This document shows, in pieces, positions 8,952 to 18,833 of a stretch of 64,000 nucleotides of DNA. The notes under the pieces were generated by a model. The model ran no database searches and was not told where the DNA came from. It was given only the letters and a program-made list of their open reading frames with translations. The DNA is taken from the NCBI RefSeq assembly GCF_026210795.1, contig NC_089446.1, forward strand, positions 2,385,001 through 2,449,000, given 5' to 3'. The position numbers and the translations under genes were made by a program. The first letter of the stretch is position 1; each line of letters starts with the position of its first letter. Source of the DNA: Rhizophagus irregularis (Eukaryota > Glomeromycota > Glomeromycetes > Glomerales > Glomeraceae).

Positions 8952-11558
8952 ATGCAGTATCGCTTATCCTTGCAAATTGATAGATTTATACATGAATATT
9001 GCCTAGAAAGAGGCTTTGGTTATCAGGTTTATCGAAATGATAAAGACTTAAATGATCATACTATTACCCGTCGCAAATCATTTCGTTGTTCTCTAAGTGG
9101 TAATTATGAGGCACGTAAGAAAATTGATCAGAATGAACATCATGTGCGAGACTCTAACAAAACAGGATGCGAGTGGCATTGCAACTTCAAATTACCAAAA
9201 ACAGAGCAACAAATAAGATGTACAACATTAGTAGATGTACATAATCATGAATTAAATCCCACTGAGATTGCTCATCTTAATGCAAGATATCGTCAATTCA
9301 ATGATGACATAGGTACGGGATTTGAGATTTTTTACAGATTGCAAGGTTGCGCCCATTATACAATTAGAGATTCTTAAGAAAAAACATCCACATCATGTTT
9401 TTCATAAGCAAGATGTCTATAATTCAATCTATAAGCTACGTGAAAATTGTAAAGATGAATCTCCAGACTCTGGTTCATTTCTTAATAGTCTTTTTGAAAA
9501 AATGACTGAGGATCCGAATTGGAAAGTGTTCATTCGTCACTCTGGTAATGAACGTCATTTATCGGGCATTTTTTGGATGTCATCTGAGCAGCAGGACTTG
9601 TATCACCATTTTCATGATGTATTATTGAATGACAATACATGCAAAACTAACAAATACAACATGTATCTAAGTGTATTCATAGTCAGGGGATAATTATGGA
9701 AGGTTCTGGAATGTTTGGCAAAAACGCACTTCTAAGGTAGGACTTGCAGATTCGGCATCTACATATACGTGGATCCTGCAATGCTTAACAAAGGCAACTA
9801 ATAATTTGGCTCCAAAATCATTTTGGACTGATTCTGAACCTGGTCTAATCAATGCAGCATCTCACGTTTTTCCCGGTAACACCTCATTTTCACTGTCTTT
9901 TTCATATATGGCAGAATATTATAAAACATCTTAAAGCAAAATTAGGCGAAAATTTTCTTTCTTTTAGTAAAGCATTTTATTCATGTCGAAATGCTTTAAG
10001 TATTGAATTATTTGAACAAAAATGGAAATCAATGATAGATTTATTTCCAGAATGTCAATCTTATATGACAAAAGCTTTATATCCTAATCGTTCTAGTTGG
10101 GCTAAATCTTATTTACCATTCCAATTTAATGGTGGAATACAGAAGACTCAAAGCGTTGAATCTTTTAATGCTATTATCAAGAAAGCAGTAAACAGCACTA
10201 GCACTCTCTGTGACGTTGAAAAAGCTATTGACAAAAGACATGAAAGTGAATCCAAATATTGTCAACTAATTGATCTTAAAGCACGTCAAACAACAGTTGG
10301 GATTCCTCATTTATCATCCCAGTTTTTTTCTAATATTGACGTAATTCTTATCCATTTCTTAACGCCACTTGTATTGTCATGGCAAAGGTTTCAGATTTCT
10401 CAGTCATTTACTTATGAAGGTCAATTGGTAACATCATTTATTGAGGTAATAAATCATTTCGCAAATCATGTGTTTAAGTTTGATATGAAAATATTAATAT
10501 TTACTTCATTTGTTATATATTATATAGGATTTGGAGTCTAATACCACCAGTACTGATTTTGTAGAGAATCTAGTTGACGAACCCCAAGTAACATTACAAT
10601 CACTTCTAAGTGGTATTGAACTTGGGAATATTATTGAAACATGGAGAATACGTCGTATAGGTGGATTATCACAACGTGAAAATTTAGTGGCACTGTTATC
10701 TGATGGAACTCACCTCTGTACCTGCATGGAAACAGTTACAAAAGGCATTATCTGTCGCCATTTCTGGAGGGTAATGTTATATTCAAGTTCGGCAAAATTT
10801 CATATCAGCACGATACCTGCTGATATACAAAGATAACATAACTAATTTGGATTGCAGTTTTGAAAATTCACCAGTTCTTTCTGCAATAGAACCTGTAGAT
10901 ACTTCAACATCATCAGTGCCACCACCTCAAAATAACTTTACACTTCAAAGTTTGCGTTATTTTCAAGGAGTAGAACATATTCAACCTAATGAAATCATAC
11001 GCCAAAATAATTCCAAAAGAAATCGATTTGGAGTTGCATTTTCTACAGCAAAAACTGCTATAAATGTTGCTTTGGAAACAAAAACTGATGAAGAATTAAT
11101 TAAGATACTAAAAGATTTTATTGCAGCCAAACATGAAATACAATCAGAAAGAAATGATCATACTAATAATAATTTAGAAGTGAATAATTATACAGAAGAT
11201 CAATCGGAGACAAGATACTAGCAATATAATTATTCCTTTACAACAGCACTTAATTGGGCAGATTACTAATCCTAATGTTACTAAAATACGAGGTGCTCCC
11301 TCAAAGAAAAGATTGAAGAGCGCTATGGAATTATCAAAAAAACGGGTCCCGATGCAAGAAAACCTGAATGATCCAAATTATCAAGTGGCAAAGAGTCAAC
11401 GCAGGTGTCTGTTATGCGGAAAACCTGGTCATTACCAGAAAAAGTGTCCAAATGCTAGGGATGGGAAATATAGAGGTATTATACTATACTTCCATAGTTT
11501 TATACCAGAGTGCACTCTTTATTTGATTTTTTATTGTACTAATAACTACTTTAATTAA
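8952..11558 (+). pseudogene. MULE transposase (FAR1-type DNA binding, DDE, SWIM and CCHC fingers), frame-shifted
   Basis: Six overlapping or adjacent frames read as one protein. In order: a FAR1-like N-terminal zinc region at 8952-9330 (GFGYQVYRNDK, CEWHCNFKL, VHNHEL); the start of the MULE catalytic core with NDNTCKTNKYNMY near 9630; DNYGRFW and FWTDSEPGLINAA at 9689-9850; HFHCLFHIWQN and TQSVESFNAIIKKAV at 9880-10190; a SWIM finger near 10715-10765 (CTCMETVTKGIICRHF); and a C-terminal CCHC knuckle near 11408 (CLLCGKPGHYQKKC). A GT-AG intron at 10446-10527 joins the coding sequence in frame. There are five frame breaks, near 9325, 9686, 9878, 10827 and 11213. Each moves the frame by +1 and each lies in a short homopolymer run (T6, G4, C3, A3, A2). 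The start is the first ATG giving the FAR1 domain. It is probably inactive unless the indels are sequence errors. Confidence 0.85.
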
Positions 11559-11848
11559 TATGAGAGCAGCGTAGATTTTTATGTATTGTAACTCTATATT
11601 AGAAAATTATAATCGGAGAGGAGAACGACAGATATTTTTGATGTAATTTTAATGTAATTCAAATACTAATAAAAACATTATTTGTTGTTATAAACGAGAT
11701 TTATTAATGTAAATTATATAACTGATAATACATATGTTATTTATTATATTAAAAAATAAATTAATTTTTTTTTTGAAACGTAAAATTCGATGTCACATGA
11801 CCAGGTGATTTTCACCCGGGGTGAGCGTTAAAATTATCCTTATTTTTT

Positions 11849-12930
11849 AATCATTTCTTAATAAATTTATATATTGAAGTTTATATATAAATATTTATTA
11901 AAATTAAATTAAATTTGAAAATTTCTAAAGAATTTATAAATTTTTATAAATCTATAATTTTGGAAATTATTACAGATTTTTGCAAAAATATTATTAAAAA
12001 ATATAAAATATATAAAAAGTTGCATTTGCAATATTATACAAATTTTTATAAAATTGTATTAAAAAAAGTAGTAATTTGCTAAAATCTAATCTGAAAAAAT
12101 TTGCTAATAAATAATAATATTATAAATAAAAGAATTTTTATTGTTATTTTTTTTTTCAAATAACAACTTAATTTAGATAAAAAAAAGTAATTATATATAT
12201 GTAATGATATAATTTTTATTATATTTTTTAAATAAATAAATAAAAAACTATCATTAATTTAATAATTTTAGTTAGTGTGACAAATTTTCTAATAATAAAA
12301 AATACTTAGACCTTATAAAATAAAAAAAAATTATGTTTCAATAAACAAATATTAATTTTAAAAATTATTATTATTATAAAAGTTCTAATATTATATCTAT
12401 AATAGATTTAAAATAATAATAAATTTTATCTAATATAGCTATTAATTGTATTAATTATAAATTGGAAATTTTAAAAATATTTTATAAGTCTTAACTGTTA
12501 ATATTAATAGAAAATCCTAAATATTTTTAATATAATTTATATTGAAGTTATTCTACATTTCTTATTTTTAAAAGATTTACTAGATTTTAATAAAATTTAT
12601 ATCTAGTATTGCTACCTGAAATTCATTTAATGATAAAATTCAAAAATTTGAAACTCAAAAACTTTATTTTTAATAAAAAAATTAGTAAATTCTAAACTTT
12701 TCTAAATAATAATTAATTTTGAAAAAGCATAAAAACAGTTTAAGCAATTAATTTATTATAAAAAATACTAAAATAGATTCAGATTGAATTTTAACTAAAC
12801 TAAAATTTTGAAAAATAGTTTTGGCAAGCATTCTTATTTATATTATTAGATTTATCTTAATAAGAAGAATTTAATAGTAATAAAATTGCATTTTTAATAT
12901 TAATATTAATTAAGTTATTGTAAAAATATA
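11849..12930. other. AT-rich spacer between two MULE-family elements
   Basis: No gene recognised. Bases 12170-12495 are a diverged direct repeat of 15130-15425 (shared: aaactatca, aattttagttagt, ttttatctaatat, aattataaa). The rest is low-complexity A/T sequence. Confidence 0.45.
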
Positions 12931-12939
12931 TTTTAATTA

Positions 12940-13887
12940 GGATCATTTTAACGTTCACCAAAGTGAATTTCACCATATCATGTGATATTTATTATTATAT
13001 TAAAATTTAGTAAAATTCATTGCATCAAATTTTTTTTGTGTTTGAATAAATATGTAAAAAAAAGTTTTTTCTATTAACCATTTAAGCATAAAATTTTAAA
13101 GTTTTATTGACAAAAAGTTTTTTTTAAATTACAAGAATATTAACATAACTTCAATTAAACTATTACACCCATCCACTAACCATTTAATCCAGATTTTTTA
13201 TTAATTTAAAACCTATAAGTATAATAATGCATAATATATATAATCCTTTATAATAATAAAAAATGAAATGAAAGTGAAATAGGTTGATAAAAACAGATGT
13301 AAAATAAAATGAAACAATACAAAGTGAATTAAGATGATGAAAAATAAAGTGGAATGTTGCAAAATGAATTGGAGTGATGAAAAACGATATGGAGCGATAT
13401 AGAGTGATGAAAACCGATATGGAATGATATGAAGTAATAAAAAATATGAAGCGATATGGAGTGATGAAAAATAATATAAGAGCGAAAGGAATAATGATAA
13501 ATGAAAAGGATAATTAAAAACAAAGTGAAAGCAAAGGGAATGAATGATAGAAAGATAAAAATACTAGCAATAAAAGTGAATTTTACCTTAAACTTCTTGA
13601 AGTTATTTGAAATTGTTATTTTTGTAAAACAAGTTAACAAGTTAGCATAAAAGAAAAAGAACATTAAACTAGCAAAGTAATAAGAAAATAAAAAAATATT
13701 ACCTTAAGAAGTTCCAGTAAAAGCTGGTCATTTTGAAAATAATACTATAAGAAAGCAAAAAACAAAATATGCGTTACACATTTGTGTAATATGAAATCAT
13801 CTGGTGAATTTCACTAGGGTAAATTTAAAATTTTAATGCATTGCAGATCAAGGTAAAATTCACCAGAGGTGAATGTAAAATTAGTCC
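12940..13887 (+). mobile_element. Non-autonomous MULE relative, 948 bp
   Basis: Identical 9-bp flanks ttttaatta (12931-12939 and 13888-13896) bound an element whose left end is GGATCATTTTAACGTTCACC and whose right end, reverse-complemented, is GGACTAATTTTACATTCACC. These closely resemble the right end of the MULE at 8672-11839. Subterminal CACC/GGTGA motifs recur at 12955-12975 and 13809-13872. The interior has no transposase and is dominated by a degenerate purine-rich tandem repeat. It presumably depends on a MULE transposase supplied elsewhere. Confidence 0.8.
13255..13520. repeat. Degenerate GA-rich tandem repeat inside the MULE relative
   Basis: Short, imperfect units such as gatatggagtgatgaaaa, gatatggaatgatatgaag and gaattggagtgatgaaaa repeat through this stretch. 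The opposite strand is open for 111 codons only because the repeat lacks stops in that frame. No gene is called. Confidence 0.65.
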
Positions 13888-13924
13888 TTTTAATTATATA
13901 TTATTTATAAATTAAATAAAAGAT

Positions 13925-14390
13925 GTTTAGATTTTATTAATAATTCTTAAGTATAAATTAAAAAAAATATATTTAACTAAAAAAGCAAATTTTTCTTAAA
14001 ATATTTTCTAGTTACTTTGAAATTATTATATAATTAATATTGATAGTAAAGTAGTTTAATAAATAAATTTCTTTTAAAAACTTTTTTGAATTATTGACTT
14101 TATTCATTTAATTTTTAATTAACTTAGTATTGTAATTCTTTTTTTTATATTAAAGTAGCTAAAAAATAACAAAAAAATTAAATATTTGTTATCAGTAAAT
14201 AGCAATTAATAAAAATTATAGAAAATTTTTATGATGTAAAATTTTTAATTTATTTCATTAAAACTTTAAAGCCTAAATAAAGTAATTAACAAAACTATCT
14301 AAAAATAAGAATTTTATATTTAAATATATTTTTAAAAAACAATTTTTTTTAAATTAAACATGATCTATTAACTAGTTTTTATTTATATTT
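13925..14390 (+). repeat. AT-shifted copy of the repeat at 15425-15795
   Basis: Aligns in order with 15425-15795. For example atattttctagttacttt here faces atatcttccagttgcttt there, and caaaactatctaaaaata faces caaaactacctaaaaata. Nearly all differences I compared are C-to-T or G-to-A towards this copy. The matching left half lies at 12170-12495, so this copy has been split by later insertions including the MULE relative. Confidence 0.65.
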
Positions 14391-15129
14391 AAATATTAAA
14401 TCTAAAATAACAAATAAGTATATCTAATAATTATAATAAAATAATAAAATAGAAAATTTAATTACCTTTATTATTAAATAATAGGAAATATGAATGAAAA
14501 AGTAATTAATAATATTATTACTATTGAATCTTTTGTTTTTACAATTTCTTTACTATAAGGAAATTTCTCAAATTAATATTTAATTTTAAGATCAATTGAA
14601 TTTAAAATACCTTGAAAATTTTTTTATGATGATAATTAATACAAAGTATATTTCTTGAATTAGTAAAAAAGTGAATACTCTTTTTTACTTTATTTAGATT
14701 TTTTGGGAAATATTTCCAGATTTTCAAAATTTCAAATCCTAATTCTAATTTTATTGCTTATATATAATTTCAATTTCAATACTTGATTATCAAAATCAAC
14801 ATCTTTCAATTAGGTAAATGTTACTTATGCTAATATATTGATACAGTTACCTATATAGCTAGAAGGAGTAAAAGTAAATTCAGAAAATTTTAATTAATTA
14901 TTATTATATCATCAAAGAAAAACTCATTGGTAAAATTCATTATATTTGACACTTACATTAGATAAGAATTTTATTGATCTGAATGATATATATAACAGAA
15001 ATAAGATTTTAGTAAATGCTAGAAGTGTTGGAAGCCTTTTTTCTAAAGCTAGAGATTTTATATTTACATTGGAACATCACTATGAAGGAAGGTAGTATAT
15101 TCATTTAAAATAACAATAACTAAATAATT

Positions 15130-15795
15130 TAGATAGAAGAGTAATTATACGCAAAGGTATAATTTTTTTATTGTATTCTTTAAGTAGATGAACATAAAAC
15201 TATCACTAATTCACTAATTTGATGGTTTTAGTTAGTAAGCTGAATCTCCTAATGATAAAGAGTAAAAATCTGTATTCCAATGGACAAAATGTCAATTTTG
15301 GAGATTATTACAGAATTTCTGACATCGCCCATCACAGGTTCAAAATAATAACAGATTTCATCTAATATGACTGCTAACTGTCATCAATTATAAACTAGAA
15401 AATTTAAGAGTATTTGTAAGCCCTGATAATATCCTTGAACATAAATCAAACAAATATATTTAATTAAAAAACAAACCTTTTCTTAAGATATCTTCCAGTT
15501 GCTTTGAAATCATCGTATGATCAATTTTGATAGTAAAGAAGTTTGGTGAAATTTTCCATTTCCCAAATATAAATTTCTTCCTAAAAGTTCGATAATACCA
15601 ACATTTTATTCATCTAATTATATTTGTTTCCAATAAATATGTTTTATTTAATACGACTAGTTAAGATTTTGAAAATTAATTATGAGAAACGCGAGCCTAG
15701 GTAGAATAATTGACAAAACTACCTAAAAATAAGAATTCCATAATTTAAAACATATCTTTAAAAAATAATTCCTTTTAAATTAGACACTCAAACAA
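15130..15795 (+). repeat. Less-decayed, contiguous copy of a local direct repeat
   Basis: The left half (15130-15425) matches 12170-12495 and the right half matches 13925-14390. Here the two halves are contiguous. No open frame of note is present, and the identity of the unit is unknown (old transposon or decayed gene). Confidence 0.6.
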
Positions 15796-16059
15796 GATTT
15801 CAAATTTTTTTATTGTATAAATTAATATTTGAGTGTTAAATTCTATAATAAGCATACCGTTTGAAAGAAAAGAAAGAAAAAACCAAATTTACGTGTCTAT
15901 GTATGAATATATAATAGGTAATATCTGTGTGTATCATTTTCGGATCGATTCAATTTTGGCGCTTATAATAAATCAAATAAACCAAATATGGATTTTTGTT
16001 AAATTCATAATGCGTTGTAGCCATTTAATTCTTTCTCGTAAATTTTGTTTGAGATAAGA

Positions 16060-17553
16060 ATGTCCAAGCTTAATAAAGATATTCTTTTCGTGTTATTTGA
16101 AGAAATACAAGATGATCCAAAATCTCTTTTTTCATGTCTAATAGTTAATAGACTCTGGTGTGAAACCGCGATTCCGATTCTCTGGAAGAATCCTTGGCGC
16201 TATAATATTAATTATCGAAGTAAAAATTTCTTATTCAACATTATTACATTGTCTTTCTCCGATGATATTAAAGATTTTCTATCAAGACAAGGGATAAAAT
16301 TATCTCCAGTTTCACATTCATATCGACCATTTTTATTTGATTATTTATCTTTCTGTAGAAGTATGAACGTGAATGTAATTAACGAAATAATTTCTATCGG
16401 ATCTTGTCTTGCTTATAATCAGTTTCTTTTACAACAAGAAGTTTATAATCTCTTTATGAGAAAATTCTCCGAACTGAAGTATTTGGATATGAGATCAATT
16501 GAACATCAAATCTTTTATTTCCCAAGAGCTATGGCTTGTCTTGATTCGCTTTGTGAATTAACATGTGATACATCAATTGATTCCTCGTATTTTTATGGAT
16601 TGGCACGTATTTGTAATAAAATTGAAAAACTAATTATTTTTAATGCATCCCCAAAGGTTAACCGAGGAATTATTAAGTTAATTGAAGTTCAACGGAAGTT
16701 AAAATACTTTGAGTGGGAGGATGATTGTGACGAATTTGAGGAATATTTTGATATTGTCGATATTTATGAAGAAACCTTCTTGGCGTTGGCGAAAAAAGCG
16801 GATACTCTTATTCATTTTATTACGAACTTTCAAGAAGAATATGAATTCACATTTCCATCAAGGATACTTTCAGAGTTTCATAATTTAAAAACATTGAAAC
16901 TTAATTTTCATCCCATATTTGATTATAGTTATGATGAACAATTGAAAAATTCGGATTATCCTAATCTTGAATCATTTCAATTAGATGATATTACTTTAAT
17001 CAGCACAGTCGCCTGTATAATTAAAAATAGCGGCGGACTTCTCAGGAGAATTTTAGTCAATAATTATGATGTTGTTGAAGATAATTTTAACGAAGAATCT
17101 CTTATTCTTATCAATGCAGTTTATGAACATTGTCCATTAATTGAATATTTATCACTAGCATTTCCATCATCAGATGATCATTTCGTCGAGTTCGAAAAAT
17201 TACTGACGCGCTGTCAAAAATTAAGAATATTGGCAATAAGTATATCAAATGTCAGTGAAAAATCACATGAACAAATGACAGTGGATAGAGAAAAATTATT
17301 GAGAGCACTAATTAGATCATCATCGACTAATCTAAGGGAAATTAGATTTTTTGAACATTTTAGATTTACTTCTGAAACCTTAGAGGATTTCTTAGAAAAT
17401 TTGAGAGGACGGCCTGCACTTTCTATATTCACGTGTGATCTTGGTTACATTAAAGAAGATCTCGCGGAATATGCGGAAATAATCAACAGATATAAGAAAG
17501 ATGGTGTAATTAAAGATTTTAAATTTGTTGATAAAGAACATATGCATTTTTAG
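16060..17553 (+). CDS. F-box protein with leucine-rich C-terminal part
   Basis: Intact single-exon frame of 497 residues from the ATG at 16060. The frame stays open 5 codons upstream from a TTG, but the ATG gives the MSKLNKDILF start shared with its relatives. The F-box motif occupies about residues 3-45 (DILFVLFEEI, SLFSCLIVNRLWCE, PILWKNPW). The rest is a long helix/strand region with irregular leucine-rich repeats (LKYLDMRS, LKTLKLNFHP, LIEYLSLAF, KLRILAISI, LREIRFFEHF). F-box proteins bind Skp1 and bring substrates to SCF ubiquitin ligases; the substrate is unknown. Its relatives are the intact gene at 35396-36823 and the dead copy at 4025-5015. It stands alone between a transposon block and a gene-poor stretch. 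Confidence 0.88.
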   Translation: MSKLNKDILFVLFEEIQDDPKSLFSCLIVNRLWCETAIPILWKNPWRYNINYRSKNFLFNIITLSFSDDIKDFLSRQGIKLSPVSHSYRPFLFDYLSFCRSMNVNVINEIISIGSCLAYNQFLLQQEVYNLFMRKFSELKYLDMRSIEHQIFYFPRAMACLDSLCELTCDTSIDSSYFYGLARICNKIEKLIIFNASPKVNRGIIKLIEVQRKLKYFEWEDDCDEFEEYFDIVDIYEETFLALAKKADTLIHFITNFQEEYEFTFPSRILSEFHNLKTLKLNFHPIFDYSYDEQLKNSDYPNLESFQLDDITLISTVACIIKNSGGLLRRILVNNYDVVEDNFNEESLILINAVYEHCPLIEYLSLAFPSSDDHFVEFEKLLTRCQKLRILAISISNVSEKSHEQMTVDREKLLRALIRSSSTNLREIRFFEHFRFTSETLEDFLENLRGRPALSIFTCDLGYIKEDLAEYAEIINRYKKDGVIKDFKFVDKEHMHF

Positions 17554-18707
17554 AAAACATTGGATTAAACTTAAATTCTATTATTATTTTTATTATTATT
17601 ATTACAAACATAATCTAATAAAATTAGTAATATTACATAATAAAAGACATGTTATGCAATGTAGATGTTTTTGATGATATTATTTTGACTTGACTTTTAA
17701 TTTGGGTTCATTTATACGAAAGATTAAAATTATCCTAACAATCAAATTAGATTTCGGCAATATTATTTTAACGTTTTTGATGAATGAAGATTTTGTCTGT
17801 AAGTAATGAAGTTAAGTTTGTAGCGCGTGATAATTAGCAAAGAAGGGAATTTTTTTTATTCATAATATTATGTTTCTCTCTCTTTTTTTTCTACTGATAT
17901 AGCTTCATCTTTAGGGCTTCTGTTCCCTGTCAACACGTTGCATTAGAATAACATGGAGATTAAAGATCACTAATATTTTCGGTCGATCGATACTATTAAA
18001 GAATATAATAGATATTATGATTTTGACGGTAATGCGGTGAGTAGTTTATTAATTATATAAACATTATCAAGTGTTATCGACTGTTATTTATTTTAATATT
18101 TTCTTTTTTAAATAATCAAATATCATATTCAGAGGAGGAAAATTGGCTTATATGTGAAAATAGAAGAGTTTCGTAGCCTTTACTAAATTCATGTCGAGAT
18201 CTTTCGGAAAAAAAAATTCCTCGGGAACTATAGTTCATTAATTCATCAAAATCACCAAAGTACCAAAGTATTTAATTTTGTCAAATTTAATAACCGACCT
18301 CCTGATCAAAATTTCTACATTATACTTTATTTATTTTTCTATAACAGTAAAAAATAAATATAATCTTTTACATTTCTATTCCATCTGTCTTCTATTAATA
18401 GATAATTGTCCATATTTAACGTTACTTGTTAATTTTATTTTTAATTGTAATTCGTTTGATCGTAATCTATTCAAGGTGATATTTCAAAGGTTGGATAAGT
18501 TGAATGAATTCTTGATGATTTTAATAAAAATAGTGATAAGGCAGAACTTTTAAAAAAATTATTGATTAATCCATCAAGTGGCCTTTGATCCGGTTATTAA
18601 TGGTGAGGAATGGACACTTGGCCCAGTCATGGTGGGGATAAGTGCTTGTGTATAAAACAAATATGATAATAAATAAGAATAAAATAGTACTAGTGGTATA
18701 GTCCTCT

Positions 18708-18833
18708 GTTGTAAACAAATTACGGGAAGTAACAGTTAAATCAGGAGGTCTTTACGGAAGTACTTTTGTCAATGAAGAGTTTCTTAAATTTTTGGGTCGT
18801 AAAGTTGGTATTAAAGCCTTAGGAGCTTTTAGC
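18708..18833 (+). pseudogene. Fragment of an HSP70-like (HSPA12-type) protein
   Basis: One frame reads 42 residues containing LREVTVKSGG, LYGSTFVNEEFLKFLGRKVG and IKALGAF. The order 'EVT..(S/T)G..CGST.V(D/N).EF..FL...G' is characteristic of the ATPase region of HSPA12-like HSP70 proteins, which are very numerous in Rhizophagus. No adjoining ATPase motifs were found on either side, so this is an isolated remnant with no expected function. The assignment rests on remembered family motifs and is moderate. Confidence 0.5.

Larger units (their letters stand above)
8672..11839 (+). mobile_element. Mutator-like element (MULE), 3168 bp, complete ends
   Basis: Both flanks carry the identical 9-bp sequence ttatttttt (8663-8671 and 11840-11848), the usual MULE duplication size. 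The left end reads GAATTAATTTAAAATTCACC. The right end, reverse-complemented, reads GGATAATTTTAACGCTCACC. So the inverted repeats are short and imperfect, converging on a TTCACC/CTCACC motif. Inside lie a cluster of palindromic motifs (8686-8872), a MULE transposase broken by frame shifts (8952-11558) and AGGTGA/TCACCC motifs again near the right end (11801-11825). The non-autonomous element at 12940-13887 shares these ends. The exact duplication points to a fairly recent insertion, in contrast with the broken transposase. Confidence 0.85.
13897..16059. other. Intergenic before F-box gene
   Basis: Holds the two repeat copies listed separately and about 700 bp (14400-15130) in which I recognise nothing. 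The last 250 bp are the presumed promoter of the F-box gene. A 74-codon frame at 15833-16057 has no recognisable features. Confidence 0.4.

Noticed and set aside
13329-13664. 111-codon minus-strand frame
   Set aside because: Reads through the complement of a purine-rich tandem repeat (His/Ser/Ile/Phe repeats), inside a non-autonomous transposon.
12170-15795. Classical RIP as the cause of AT-shifted repeats
   Set aside because: Changes are mostly transitions, but they fall in CpC and CpT as well as CpA/CpG contexts by eye, so I leave the mechanism open.
16045-16059. Upstream TTG start for the F-box gene
   Set aside because: The ATG at 16060 gives the N-terminus conserved in the paralogue at 35396.
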